This document shows, in pieces, positions 21,979-32,700 of a DNA stretch of 64,000 nt. The notes under the pieces are model-generated. The model was not told the origin of the DNA. It searched no databases and saw only the letters and a list, made by a program, of their open reading frames with translations. The translations under genes and the position numbers were made by a program. How positions within the stretch are numbered: position 1 is the first letter of the stretch; each line of letters begins with the position of its first letter. Source of the DNA: Porphyra umbilicalis. Its lineage: Eukaryota > Rhodophyta > Bangiophyceae > Bangiales > Bangiaceae. The stretch lies in the NCBI GenBank assembly GCA_002049455.2, contig KV918845.1, positions 124,001-188,000 on the forward strand. The letters run 5' to 3'.

Positions 21979-23524
21979 CTATCTCCTTGCCGTCGTGGGG
22001 GAACCGGCCTCCCCGGTCGCCTCGCTCAGCGTCGTGTCCCACGTCGGGAACATGTCGCGCAGCAGCGTCGGCATGGGCGGCGGCGCGCCGCCCGCGTCGG
22101 TCGGCCGACGCACGGGCCCGCCGCCGCTGCTGCAGTAGTCGGTGCTCGAGCGCGTCGAGTCGGCCACCCACGACGCGGCGGCCCCGGCTTCACACACCGT
22201 GGGGGGGGATGCCACCGGCGGTCCCCTGTGCGCGGCCGCCTCGTCGCGGCCGCCGCCACGGTCGCCAAAGCCGCCGTCAAAGCCGCCGCCACCGACGCTG
22301 CCGACGCCAATGAGGGCGCCGCCGCCGCCGCCACCGCCGTGTGCCGGCGGGAGATCCACCGATCGCCGCTCGTTGTCGCCGCCGTAGCCGCCCGGTGGCG
22401 GGGCAAACGTTGGCAGGAACAATGGCGGCGGCAGCTGCCCTGCGGGCGGGGCGCCGTCGCCCCCTACCGCTTCCACGTCGACGCCCGCGTCGGCGCCCGC
22501 GTCGGCGCCCGCGTCGACACCCGCGTCGGCGCCGGCGCCGCGGGTGCGGAGGCGGTGCCCCCCCAAAAGGCCACCAGCCCCGACGCGACCACCGCCGCCA
22601 CCCCACCGACAGCAATGGCCGCCATGACGGCCGGCGAGAGGCCTGCACCGCCACCCGGGGGGCTCGCAGCCCCCTCCGCGGACGCCCCCTCCGCCGTCTC
22701 GGGGTGGCCGGTCGTCACCGGCGTGGGGCTCGCGGCCGGTTCCCCGCCTGGGCCCCCCCCCCCGCCCCGCCTGTGGTCCCATTGGGCGCCGGCGTGCCCG
22801 CCGCGAGGGCCGGCGCCGAGTAGGCGCACATCAGCTCCTTGGGCGTGAGAAACACCATGTGTCGCAGCCCCTTCTTGAGGCGGATGCCGAGGCTGCTCCA
22901 AGACAGCGCCGCGTCGCCCCACAGCACAAAGGTGTCGTCAGGCCACGCGGGGGACTCGCCGCACGCCCACGCGCCGCGAAAGAAGCCGGCGGAATCCGCC
23001 CAAGCGACGAGCGGCTGGTTGGACGTGCGGAGGAGGCGGGTGCCGTTGGACAGCCCGAGCTCCGCCATGCTCTTCGGGATTTGACCGAAAATCGTCGTGA
23101 CCGTCGTGATGGACGCCGTCGGCTCGCAGGTAGCGCCACCTTGAAGGACGACGGACCCTTGGTAGACGTAGCCGCTGAGTTTTGTCGCGTCTTTGGCGAC
23201 GCCGTCGCCAAAGTTGAAGCTGGTCGGACACGGGTGGCGCTTGAACGATCCGGCAAAGCGGTACGCGCCGGACATCTCGCGGGGGAGCACCCTCCGCGAC
23301 GTCACGGGCAGGGACGTGCGGGAGGCCACGGGGAGGCGAGCATCGCCACTTAAAGTATGTCGCTGCGTAGGGGAGAAAGGTGGGGTGGCGCTCGAAAACA
23401 AGGCACCATCGAGACGATCCACCAAGGTTGCCAAGACGATGGAAAGCAGCAGGGCTGGAACGCCCGCCAGGGAAGCCAACCACCGCAAGGTGCGCATGAT
23501 GAGATTGGCTCGGTGCGGGAACAT
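21979..23524 (-). CDS. Single-pass membrane protein of unknown family (two apparent homopolymer frameshifts)
   Basis: The reading starts at 23524 with a short basic segment and a hydrophobic signal or anchor (about residues 10-35). It continues through a roughly 200-residue globular part with several Cys, including RHPCPTSFNFGDG, GGATCEPTASITT and ACGESPAWPDDTFVLWG. At the G run near 22753-22763 the frame moves back one base into a Pro/Gly linker and a clear membrane segment (MAAIAVGGVAAVVASGLVAF). At the G7 run near 22560-22566 it moves back one base again into a Gly/Pro-rich tail ending at 21979. The three pieces together look like a type I membrane protein with a disordered tail. I recognise no family. 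Both shifts have the sign of one missing base, so assembly undercalls are the likeliest cause. Confidence 0.5.
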
Positions 23525-25350
23525 CGGAGCACGAAAAGCGACAAAGAGGGGAGGGGTATGTCGGGGGTGGCGCTGGCGTCACGTGCTTCCGCTTCGGATG
23601 TGGGGCGCCGCCAACAGCCAGCAGCGACTGGCGCAGTGTGCGAGCTTGTGTGAAGCTGGAGAGCTTGTGCTTGCACCGTCCTGTCATTGAGACTGCGGCG
23701 CTGTCCGGTGCAGTTGTGGCCCGCAGCATAGGGCGGCCTAATTCTTCACATCCGCTGTCAGAGCCCGACCTCGTGGAACGCACACACATACTTCCTGCTG
23801 GGGCCTGGCACAGCTCGCGCCGGCCCCTCCTGCGCGGACGCAGTCGCAACCACAAGGCACAGCAGAGTAGAGCCCCCGCGGCGGTGAGCGGGCAGACTTG
23901 GGATGCCTGACGGCCCCGCCGTGCGTGGCATCTTCGCCAGCGCCTCAATCCACGCCAAGTGGCTCGTTTGCTTCTCAGCTGACTCCAACCATAGATACGA
24001 GCCCCGGACCGACACCCGAACGCAATGGTGAGAGGACCACGCAACAGCCGTGCGACAGCCGAGCGCCAGCCTGGATTGAGAGCAAGGAGGACATTTGACT
24101 GTTTCTCTTTTTTGCTGATGCGGCAGTTCGCATCCGGCCTTGCAGACAGAATCTCCTTGCGCAGTGATTGGCTCGCCCCCTGATGCCCGTTTTGGCTGCA
24201 CTGCATGGCCTGACACTGGGGCGCGTCCACCCCAGCTGGGTCCTCAACGCGCATTGTCATGGTTGTCTGACATCATCATGATGGCATGATGCCTCACGGC
24301 TCTAGGTCCAAGTCGCAATCCACGGCGGCTGCAATGAAGAGTGCCCTCAATTACTGGGTTTCCATGTACGAAGGACAAGTACTTGGTTTCGCATGTCACG
24401 TTAAACCCAAATGCTCTGTGGTTCAAAGTGATTCGACCGCAGCGGTGGCTACCTTTGGGGGGAGGGCCGCCGTCGTCGTTGGGGGAGCGGGGCACACCCC
24501 CGAGAATGCCCCGTGCGCGCAGGAGTTGATTGTCAAGTGGGTGTTCACCAGCGGGCGGGGTGTGAACGTGTCCCGCTGCGCCGCGTAGAGGTGCACGGGG
24601 CCGTGTTCACGTGGACTGGGGTGCTCTTGTTCTTTTTTGTGTTTTGTGCTTGTATTGTGCACCCCACCCAGAGTGACACCTGCCAACACATGGAATCGCC
24701 TCCTCAGCCAACCAGACCGCAATTTTCTTGCACCAGACATATTCTTGAATGTCTACTTTTTCTGGGAAGCACAATAAATATCATCAGCCGAAACCGATTT
24801 GCGATACACGTGGTTAATGTCCAAGAGTCCAAGTCCTCGGCCCGTACTCGGTGGTCCGTCTCTCCCAGAAGCCACGGAGGCCCGTCTTGGAACGGGGGTA
24901 TCGTCGGGCTACGCCTGTTGCCGACGTGGGATCCCATCCCACATCCCCACCGTCAGCCCCCCTCTCCCCTTGCCGCGGCCGTCCCGCACGCATCCTCTCC
25001 ACGCTGCCGGGCATAGACGATCACAGCGGCGGCGGCCCTCTGGCGCCGTCTGTGGACGTTGCCGCGTTCACAGGCGGCGGCATGGCGCTGCCCCCGACCG
25101 AACCCTCCGCTGCGCGGCGGCCGCAAGGCGGGCGGCGGCGGGCCGCCAAGCCCGCGTCGCCCGTCAGCGCCGCCGGTGACCGACGCTGCAGCGGCGGTCT
25201 ACGCGTCCGCCGCCGCCCGTCAGCGCCACCGGCGACCGACGCTGCAGCGGCGGGCGGGGGCGCCCCGCCCGACCCCCCCTGCCCTCCCCCCCAGTGAGCG
25301 CCCGCCGCAGCGCCGCGAGCCGCCCTATCATTGGCGGCGGCGGCGGCGAT
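23525..25350. other. Intergenic, no gene supported
   Basis: Mixed composition, with no motif found in the short frames. A 38-bp unit (CCCGTCAGCGCC...) occurs twice, at 25160-25197 and 25216-25253, in the GC-rich part. Confidence 0.4.
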
Positions 25351-25356
25351 GGCTGA

Positions 25357-25553
25357 GCGCGTACGCACGTACACACATACGCAGGTCCGCAGGTCCGCAC
25401 GTACGCAGGTACGCAGGTACGCACATACGCAGGTACGCAGGTACGCACGTACGCACATACGCGCGTACGCACATACGCAGGTACGCAGGTACGCACGTAC
25501 GCACATACGCAGGTACGCATATACGCAGGTACGCATAAACGCACGTACGCACA
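25357..25553 (+). repeat. Minisatellite of 8-bp units (ACGCAGGT / ACGCACGT / ACGCACAT)
   Basis: About 25 consecutive octamers with alternating GT/AT endings give a highly regular tract that is open in several frames. The resulting Arg/Tyr/Cys-rich frames are artefacts of the repeat. Confidence 0.9.
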
Positions 25554-26794
25554 TTCAAGAAGGCGCGAAGCGCAACGAACAGCCTCGGAGCATAGAGCCC
25601 CAAAACGCAGGGGCATGGCAAGCGCCACAGAGAAACAACACACTCGCGACACTGGGTCGTCGACGGCCGGCGGCGGCAGTGGCGGGGGGGAGGGGTGGGC
25701 GGCGTCGGCGGCAGGGGCAGGGGGGGGGGGGGGGCGCGGCGTGTCGCCAAGGCGGACGTGAAGGGCGGTGGGTGCCCGACCGTCCCGCCAGCCATCTTCC
25801 GCATCCAGCGCCGACGCAAACTTACATTCACGTCCGAAATTAAACACACACACGCAGGTGCACACACAGTTTTGGCCATGCATTCGCTCTGTCGCACCCC
25901 TCGCACCGACGCCGTAGAGGTCAAAGTGGGCACCGGACACGCCGACCTGCCAAGCCCGCCGCTCGCCGCCCCCATGTCGGACCCCGTGCACCCCACCGCT
26001 CGCCTTGCGCCGCGGGCTACCGCCGCGGGCGCCTCACGCCCCCCAGCAGTATCGTGCGCCCCCTGTAGCAGCGGTGGTGCCGCCACGGGAGCCGCCAAAG
26101 TGGGCGTGGCGACATGGCGCACGGTGTCGGCCGCCAAAGCCTCCTCCGCCAGGCGTGGCAGGAAGGCAAACCCCGGCGGCTGCGGCTGCTGGGATCCGCC
26201 AACCAGTGCGACGCGCGCATGTCCGTCCCCCCCCCCCCGCCCCTCTCCGCCGCACGCACGGCGGCCATTGGCGTGGCCGGCGGGCGGACGGCGGCGTGGT
26301 GGGGTGGCAGCGCACACCCCCACGGGCGGCATCCGCCTCGTCGGCAGTGGGGCACCCTGCCCTCCCCCCCTGCCACGCCGCTGCGTCGCGGGAGCCGCGC
26401 GGCGGCGGAGTGGAACGCGGCCGCCCGCGTTGCCGCTGCTGCCGCCACTGCTGCGCGGTCGAGCGCCTCTGTCCAACCTCGCCTGCTCGGGCGGGGCGTC
26501 TGCTGCGTGCGCACCCCCCGTGTGGCCGCCGAGACGCCAACGTGGGGCTGCTGGGCGCCGTGCTGGCAGAGGCGGCCGCCGCCATCGCAGGCCGTTATAT
26601 GCGCGGGCGCTGAGTGGCACGCTTCCGCAGCGGCACCCACCGTCCACGCCGTGCACCACCCCCCTTGTGCCGAGCTTGCGGCAGCCGCGTTGCCATCGCC
26701 CATCCGGTCCGCCGCCACCACCCTCCTCCACTCGACCGCTGCCCGCGCGCCCTTGTCACCCTTTGGGGCGCGGCCGGCCGCGGGCGCCCTCAGC
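25554..26794. other. Intergenic, upstream of the CX3C protein
   Basis: GC-rich with long G, C and GC-rich simple tracts. A long plus-strand frame from 26114 joins the gene below, but its first 227 codons are low complexity and precede the signal peptide start. Confidence 0.4.
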
Positions 26795-27352
26795 ATGGCG
26801 CCACGGGGGCGGACGGCGGCCCTTGCCGCCGCCGCTGCCTTCCTGCTTGCCCTGACGTCCATCACCACGGGCGCCGCGGGCGACCTTTTTCCCGGCTGCG
26901 ACGCGTTCACGGGCTTGTGCCCCAAGGGCCCCCGTGCCGTGACAGCGACGCGGCGGTGCTGCTCCCGCGCCTTCCCCACCAACTGTGGTTGGGGTGGGGG
27001 TGGCGGAAGCGGCGGAGGCCCCGCGCTCACAGTCGGCCCGGTCGTCAAGGTGGCGGCCGCAGACGCCGCCCCTGGTGACGGCGGGCACCTGCGCCACCTG
27101 TCCGTCCGCGCGAGCACGTTTGAATTTTGCCAACGGCTGTGCCACGATATGGCGGAGCTGGGCAACCCACACTTGGGCAAGGGAAAGGTGTGCCTCGTCG
27201 CGTGTGCGGAGGAGTGGTACGACGCGTCGTGCTGGAGCCAGATGGGCCACCACACCTGCCGGCGGGCGTGCAAGAAGGGCTTTTGGCACCGCCGCCGCAA
27301 GCGCCACCAGTGCTACGACCGGTGCTCGGCCAAGTGCACGTACGAGTGGTGA
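26795..27352 (+). CDS. Small secreted Cys-rich protein with repeated CX3C motifs
   Basis: A 185-residue protein. I chose the ATG at 26795 because it opens directly into a signal peptide, MAPRGRTAALAAAAAFLLAL, with a cleavage region near TTGAAG (about residue 28). The mature part has 15 Cys: a first cluster (PGC, GLC, RCC, NC), a Gly-rich linker, then CX3C pairs in FCQRLC, CLVAC, CRRAC and CYDRCSAKC. The C-terminus is very basic (KKGFWHRRRKRH). Spaced CX3C pairs are found in helical-hairpin disulphide proteins, and a secreted disulphide-stabilised helical fold is reasonable. The function is unknown; a cell-surface or defence peptide is only one possibility. I do not recognise a family. Confidence 0.65.
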   Translation: MAPRGRTAALAAAAAFLLALTSITTGAAGDLFPGCDAFTGLCPKGPRAVTATRRCCSRAFPTNCGWGGGGGSGGGPALTVGPVVKVAAADAAPGDGGHLRHLSVRASTFEFCQRLCHDMAELGNPHLGKGKVCLVACAEEWYDASCWSQMGHHTCRRACKKGFWHRRRKRHQCYDRCSAKCTYEW

Positions 27353-28920
27353 GCGGGGGGCGGACGGGGGAGGGTGGTGGGGGGCGGAGATATGAGCGGG
27401 GCGGCGGAAAGTGGGAGGGGACGGGGGGGGGGGGGGGATAGACCCTGCAGGCATGCCGCACGGTGATGCCGTCTGCCTGTATCAGTTTAGTGGCGAGCGC
27501 GGCCACGCAAGTAGTGCGTAGGCTCTGTGCATGTCCTGTCGACCCCCCCTAGCGAGCCCACCCACACCAGTCAGGCGGCATGGCCAGCTGCCGGTCCGCC
27601 CTCGGTCGCCCCATGGTCACGTCGGCGGCTCACCCCGCCGCGCGGTCGGCGCGGCGGCGGTGGCGACCGCCGCGGCGGCCGCCGCCCACCCGCGGCGGAC
27701 CGCGACCGCGCGGCGGGCGGTCCGCGCGTCGGCAGCGGCGGCGGGCGGCCAGCGGCAGACGGTCGCGGCGGCGGGCACGGCAAACCCGCCGGTGCGGGGG
27801 GACCCCCGCGCGTCGGCGGCGGCGCGGCGCCAGTGCGTCGGTGGGGGCACCCCGCGCGCCAAACGGCGCGGCGCCCCCGCCGGGGGCGCCGCGTGGACGC
27901 GCCCGCCCGCACGGGTGGTGGGGTGGCACGGACGCGCCCGCCCGCGCAGCGGCGCGGCCCCACCCCCCCACGCACGGCGCGGCCCGCAACGTCGACGCGC
28001 CCACAGCCCACGATGGTGGCGACCCCCCCCCCCCCCCGCAGCGGACACCGCCCGCAAGCACCACGCCGCCGCCCACCACGCGGCGGCGGCGCCCAACACC
28101 AGGACCCCCCCAACGGCCACCACCACCCCCACCGATCGCCACGCGCGCCGCCAGTCCAGCGCCGCCGCCGCCACGTCGGCGCCGCCGCCCGGCGGCGCGC
28201 CCGTCGCGCGCCCGCCGCCGGCGCGTCCCGACGGTCGCGGCGGCGGCGGGCGGCGGCTGCCATCGTCGGTGAACGCGGCGGCTCAACAGAACGCTGAACG
28301 GAATCGCCTGTTCGCGAACAGCCCAACTGACGCTCTCATCTGTTGAGGCGTCTATTCAGGTGACAAAGCCTGAACAGAACGCGATTCTGTTCAGAGCGCT
28401 GTTGCCCTATCTCGTGAGGGAGAACCGTGCCCGAACGAGGGCCTCGTGATGGCCACGCCTCGTTGACGTCTGATAAGCGCAAAACGCACAGACTAGGCCC
28501 TTAGGGCCCCCCATTCGAAGTGATGCCGTGACTTAGCGTCCGAAACAGAGGAGTGCTCGAGGGCGAAATTAGGACTCGGGCTGACCATTACGAAACCATA
28601 TGCCATTTACAACGGGGCCGCGAACAAGCACGGTGCCGATCACGCTTGGAGGCAGCAAAGCCAGGCTGTAACTCACTTCTGCGCTTCAGCTAGCGCAAGG
28701 CTGTATCCCCGCAGAGCACCTGCGAGAAGAACTCAGTTATGGCGTGCTGGCTGGACGCCGGTCGCTACGACCATACTCAAAGACGATGCCAGACTTAGCA
28801 AACCAACCCAGCCGTACATACCAGACGACAGTCGTTCTTCCCGGCGGCCAACACTCAGGCCGAAACTCCCTCCTGCCCTCTCCCCGCCACCCCCGCTCCC
28901 TAAAGGCACCGCCGAGGTCT
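27353..28920. other. Intergenic, no gene supported
   Basis: 27.5-28.3 kb is very GC-rich and open in five frames at once. 28.3-28.9 kb has balanced composition with no recognised gene. It contains one of two related repeat segments (see 28260-28400). Confidence 0.4.
28260..28400. repeat. Repeat segment with internal inverted similarity, copy A
   Basis: Begins with CCATCGTCGGTGAACG, found inverted at 51321-51336, followed by CTCAACAG and later an ACGCGATTCTGT motif, in the same order as the inverted copy near 51230-51336. The first and last 25 bp are themselves imperfect inverses. It is probably a degenerate short element. Confidence 0.45.
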
Positions 28921-29084
28921 GCATGACAAGACCCGCCCCGGAATTACGGCGGCGGCGATGGTCACGACTTAACCTTTGCGCTCCACGGCCGGCGCGCCGG
29001 CGAGCTCCCACCGCTCGACAGCCAGCTACTGCCACCATACAACCGTTTATGCCGCCACGGCGACTCAGGAGGCGCCCGCCGCCA

Positions 29085-29640
29085 CTGTCCCGACCCCCTC
29101 CACCGCCCCCGCCGCCGCCGACGCCGCCGCCCCGCTCTCCGTCCCAGCCGCCTCCAGCGCCCCCTCCGCCGCTGCCGCCCCGGTCTTCGTCCTGGCCGCC
29201 TCCACCGCCGCCACCGCCCCGACCGCCGCCGCCCCGGCCGCCGCCACCCCCCCGGCCGCAGCGACACACCTGGCCGACGCCGCCACTCTCCCGGCTGCCT
29301 CCACCGCCCCCGCCGCCACCGACGCCGACGCCGCCGCCCCAGTCTCCGCCACGCCCCTGGCCTCCGACGCCACACCCCGTGCCACCGGCACGGCCTCGGC
29401 CGCCACCGACACACACCGCCTCGTCCGGCGCCGGCACCGCCTCGACCATCACCACCACGTGGACCAGCACCGCCGCGCCGGCCACCGCCACCTCTTGGGC
29501 CGCCACCACGCCTCTGTCGCCGCCACGGCCTCGGCCGCCGCCACGGCCTCGGCCGCCGCCACCATCTTGGCCGCCGCCATCTTGGCCGCCACCGCCATCT
29601 TGGTCGCCGCGGAAGCAGAGGCGGCGCCGCCGTGGCGGTG
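29085..29640. repeat. GCC-rich low-complexity tract
   Basis: Pro/Ala codon-like trinucleotide repeats, ending with a short tandem of GCCGCCATCTTG units at about 29560-29612. It is open in several frames on both strands, so I call no gene. Confidence 0.6.
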
Positions 29641-29780
29641 ACCTCCAGGGAGGTCGGTCTCAACAGGCCGGCGACGGTCGTGTGGAAGACATGTCGGCCG
29701 ACGTGTCGGCGGAAGTACCATGCTTGTTGCAAGGCGGCAGCACCTCTGGCTGTGCGGTCGCGCTCACGTCTCTTGACCAG

Positions 29781-32700
29781 CTAGCTGCTGGGGTTCAGCA
29801 CGCGCGAGGTGAACGGGTAGAAGTGATTCGTAAAGAATCGCGCCGAGTGGCGCTCGGCAGTTGTGTCCGGCGTGTTTGACGGCACGGCGTAAAGGCCGCG
29901 CCTGTCACCGAGGTCCTGGAAGTCGACGACCACGTGCTCGAGCCGCAACACACTTGCGAGAGGCACGCGAGCGAGGTCTGGCCAATCCCGGTCTGGGGCA
30001 CTAAAGCGCCACGCCATCCGTCGGCATCCCGACCGTGTCAAAGCGCAGTCCGGTTGCGACGGCACCTCCTGCATGCACCGAACAACCACGAAGTCATCCA
30101 CGGCGCCGCCGAGCGCACGAACCACCATCCGCACCCACCCCAGGCGCCGTTGGCCACTCTGGTCGGTGTACCAGATGTGGTCATACCGTGGATTACCCAT
30201 GAATGACTCTGTCGCGCAGGCCGTTTGCACGATCGGGGGAGCCTCCCACTCGAACGTACAGAAGAAGGCAAACGAGGGCGACACCACGAGGGTGCAGTCG
30301 GGATCCACACCCAGCAGGTCCCCCAGCCCAGACATACCCGGCATCGACTGTGCGTCCGCAACAGTCAAGCGGTGCCCCCGGTGAGACCGTGGCAGTGCGA
30401 CAATCGGCTCCGTCGGCACGTCCACGTCCCCCGTGTCAGTGTCTTCTCCTATCAGGTCGTGCACGCTGACACTCTCGTTGGCGTCCTCTTCTGCCAGCTC
30501 CCTCAACTCGCGTAGTACCTCGCTCTGCGTCTCCGTTGCCCGCATCATTTGCATCACCATTGAGGGCCCTCGCTTGTTCGTGTGCGCATACATATTTTTG
30601 CACGCCTCGTGCAGACTCTCGTTCTCACTAGTGTCACCTTCCCACAAATTCCCGGTGTGTAGCAGCGCCGCCAGCAGGTGGTTGGCCAGCCTGTGCGCCT
30701 TGGTGGTGTGCGCAGGGCCGAAAAGGAGGTCGAAGCGGTTGACAATCAGGACCTGCGCCTCATCGGCCAGCGCGCGCATCTGCTGCTCCGACATCTGCGT
30801 CGTGTTGGCGACGTTATTGCCCATGAGGCGCCCGCCAAGTGCTGCCACCCGACAGAAGACGTCAAGCACAGCGCGGTGCAGTGGGAGGCTCCCGTAGAGC
30901 TCCAGGTACTTGGCAGAGGTTGTGACATCCGGCACGTCTGGGTCAGGGAGCACCTCGTCTGCAGGCACAAGCACAGCACCGTCCGGACCGAGGCCGTCAT
31001 CGACGTCGTCGCTGTCACGGGCGAACCGTTGCCTGGCGGCCACCACATGCGCGGGAGCGACGTCCGGGTGCGGCACAGGATTCCTCTCCACGGGTCCTCC
31101 AACCCCTGCAATCATATGAGGCATCAAAGTCAAGCCGTGTCGCCATAGGCGTCCAGTCATTTGCGGCTGCTTCTCTGATGGGGGCACAAAGAAACTGTAG
31201 GAACACAGTACAGCACAACGCAAAGAAAAAAACGAACGGAGCGCCAGAATGGATACGAGAAGACTCAGAGAGCTGTCAGTACATGGTTGGTCTGGTATGT
31301 GAAGCATCAGACAGAAGTAAAGATGCGAATCCAAGCTTGGATGCCGATGCCTACGCACGCCTCGGCGACGATTGCCCCCCGTAGCAGATGCCACAGAAGC
31401 TTTGTTACGTACCCGGGTGGTGTCGGGGAGGGCACACAAAGGTGCGCCATCTCCCATCCTCGTAGGTTAAGGGCCTCTAACGTGCCCGGTACTGGTCCCA
31501 TGCGTGCGCCTTGGCCGGCACATGCGACACGCAAGAAGGCAGGGAAGCGCTGCGCCACCATGCGCACGACGCCCAGCTTCCACACGTGGAGAAGATCGAA
31601 CGATATTATGTCGTACAAGCTCTTGTTATCCGTCGCCAAGCCCCAAACTGCACCAATGGCTGGGACAAATGCTAGTGCGCTGTGCTCCGTTCGTAGTTGG
31701 CCACGCAGAGACGGCCGCGGGTCGCGGTCGCGCACGATTGCGCTCTCGAGTTGTGCATCCAGAACGGCGGTGACGTCACGAGCCGCCGCACCGACGCCGT
31801 CAGGCCCACCCGCAACATCCCGCCGCACAACACAGTGGGAACAGAAAAACTCACATGCGTTACCCATAAGGCAGACAACAGAGCGCTCACCTAAAGGTAT
31901 ATCTCATGCACCAAAACCTGTCCCAAAAACGATGTGGGAGCGTCGGAACTGGTCCTCCAGGAGCCAAAGTCCCTCAGATGACAGGTATGGGAGTTCCGGC
32001 GGTATTCCGAGAAAACGGGGCTATGAGTGCGAGAAGCGCCTGAATGCGCGTGGGTTGCGCGACACAGGTGAAGCGCTGCGTCCGGTTTCCAGCTCAGCAA
32101 TAGCCGTTGCAACAATGATCCAGCTGATAAATACAGTCCACTCAAACTGATAGGGCGGATCAAGCTGGCTGGCTTGCATGAGACGAAACAAGAACATGCA
32201 ATCAAACAGTAGCCCCCGCTTCGTAATCTGTGCGACCAGCGAGTGACATGAAACGATACGGCCGAGTCCAAGGGCCGGCGCTTCACTTTCGGTCCCGACC
32301 ACCAGCGCTTCCGCAATGCTCAGTCTCGACTTCTGACAGGCTGTAAGGCTCTTCATGTACATGCTTACAATTCTCCCTGGTCGAGCACGCCTCACATGCC
32401 CATCATAGAAGCATGGCGTCAACGAGGGCGCAAAAAGTACCGCAAAACCGGCACCATACTTTTTCTGCACGCACGACAAAGCTCCTAAATACAGTCCACA
32501 CATCGGAACGGCGCGCATAGGCGGAAAGCTTGGGAGTTGGTGGTTCTTTCAATAGCATAAAAGTTGGCATTGGGTGCGATGGTGTCCGTCTCTGGTCGGC
32601 CTGGACATGCGTCGCCGCCAGAGGTCTTAATGCGTGAGATCCACCTTTAGTTGGTCGGCCACCAGACCCAGGAGCCGGGGCACTGCAATCATAGCGTGCT

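Noticed and set aside
25021-25554. Cys/Arg/Tyr-rich frame (CVRAYLRT repeats) that looks like a repeat protein
   Set aside because: Created entirely by the 8-bp minisatellite.
28923-29879. Proline-rich 318-codon frame resembling an extensin
   Set aside because: A trinucleotide GCC/CCG tract open on both strands in several frames, with no signal peptide.
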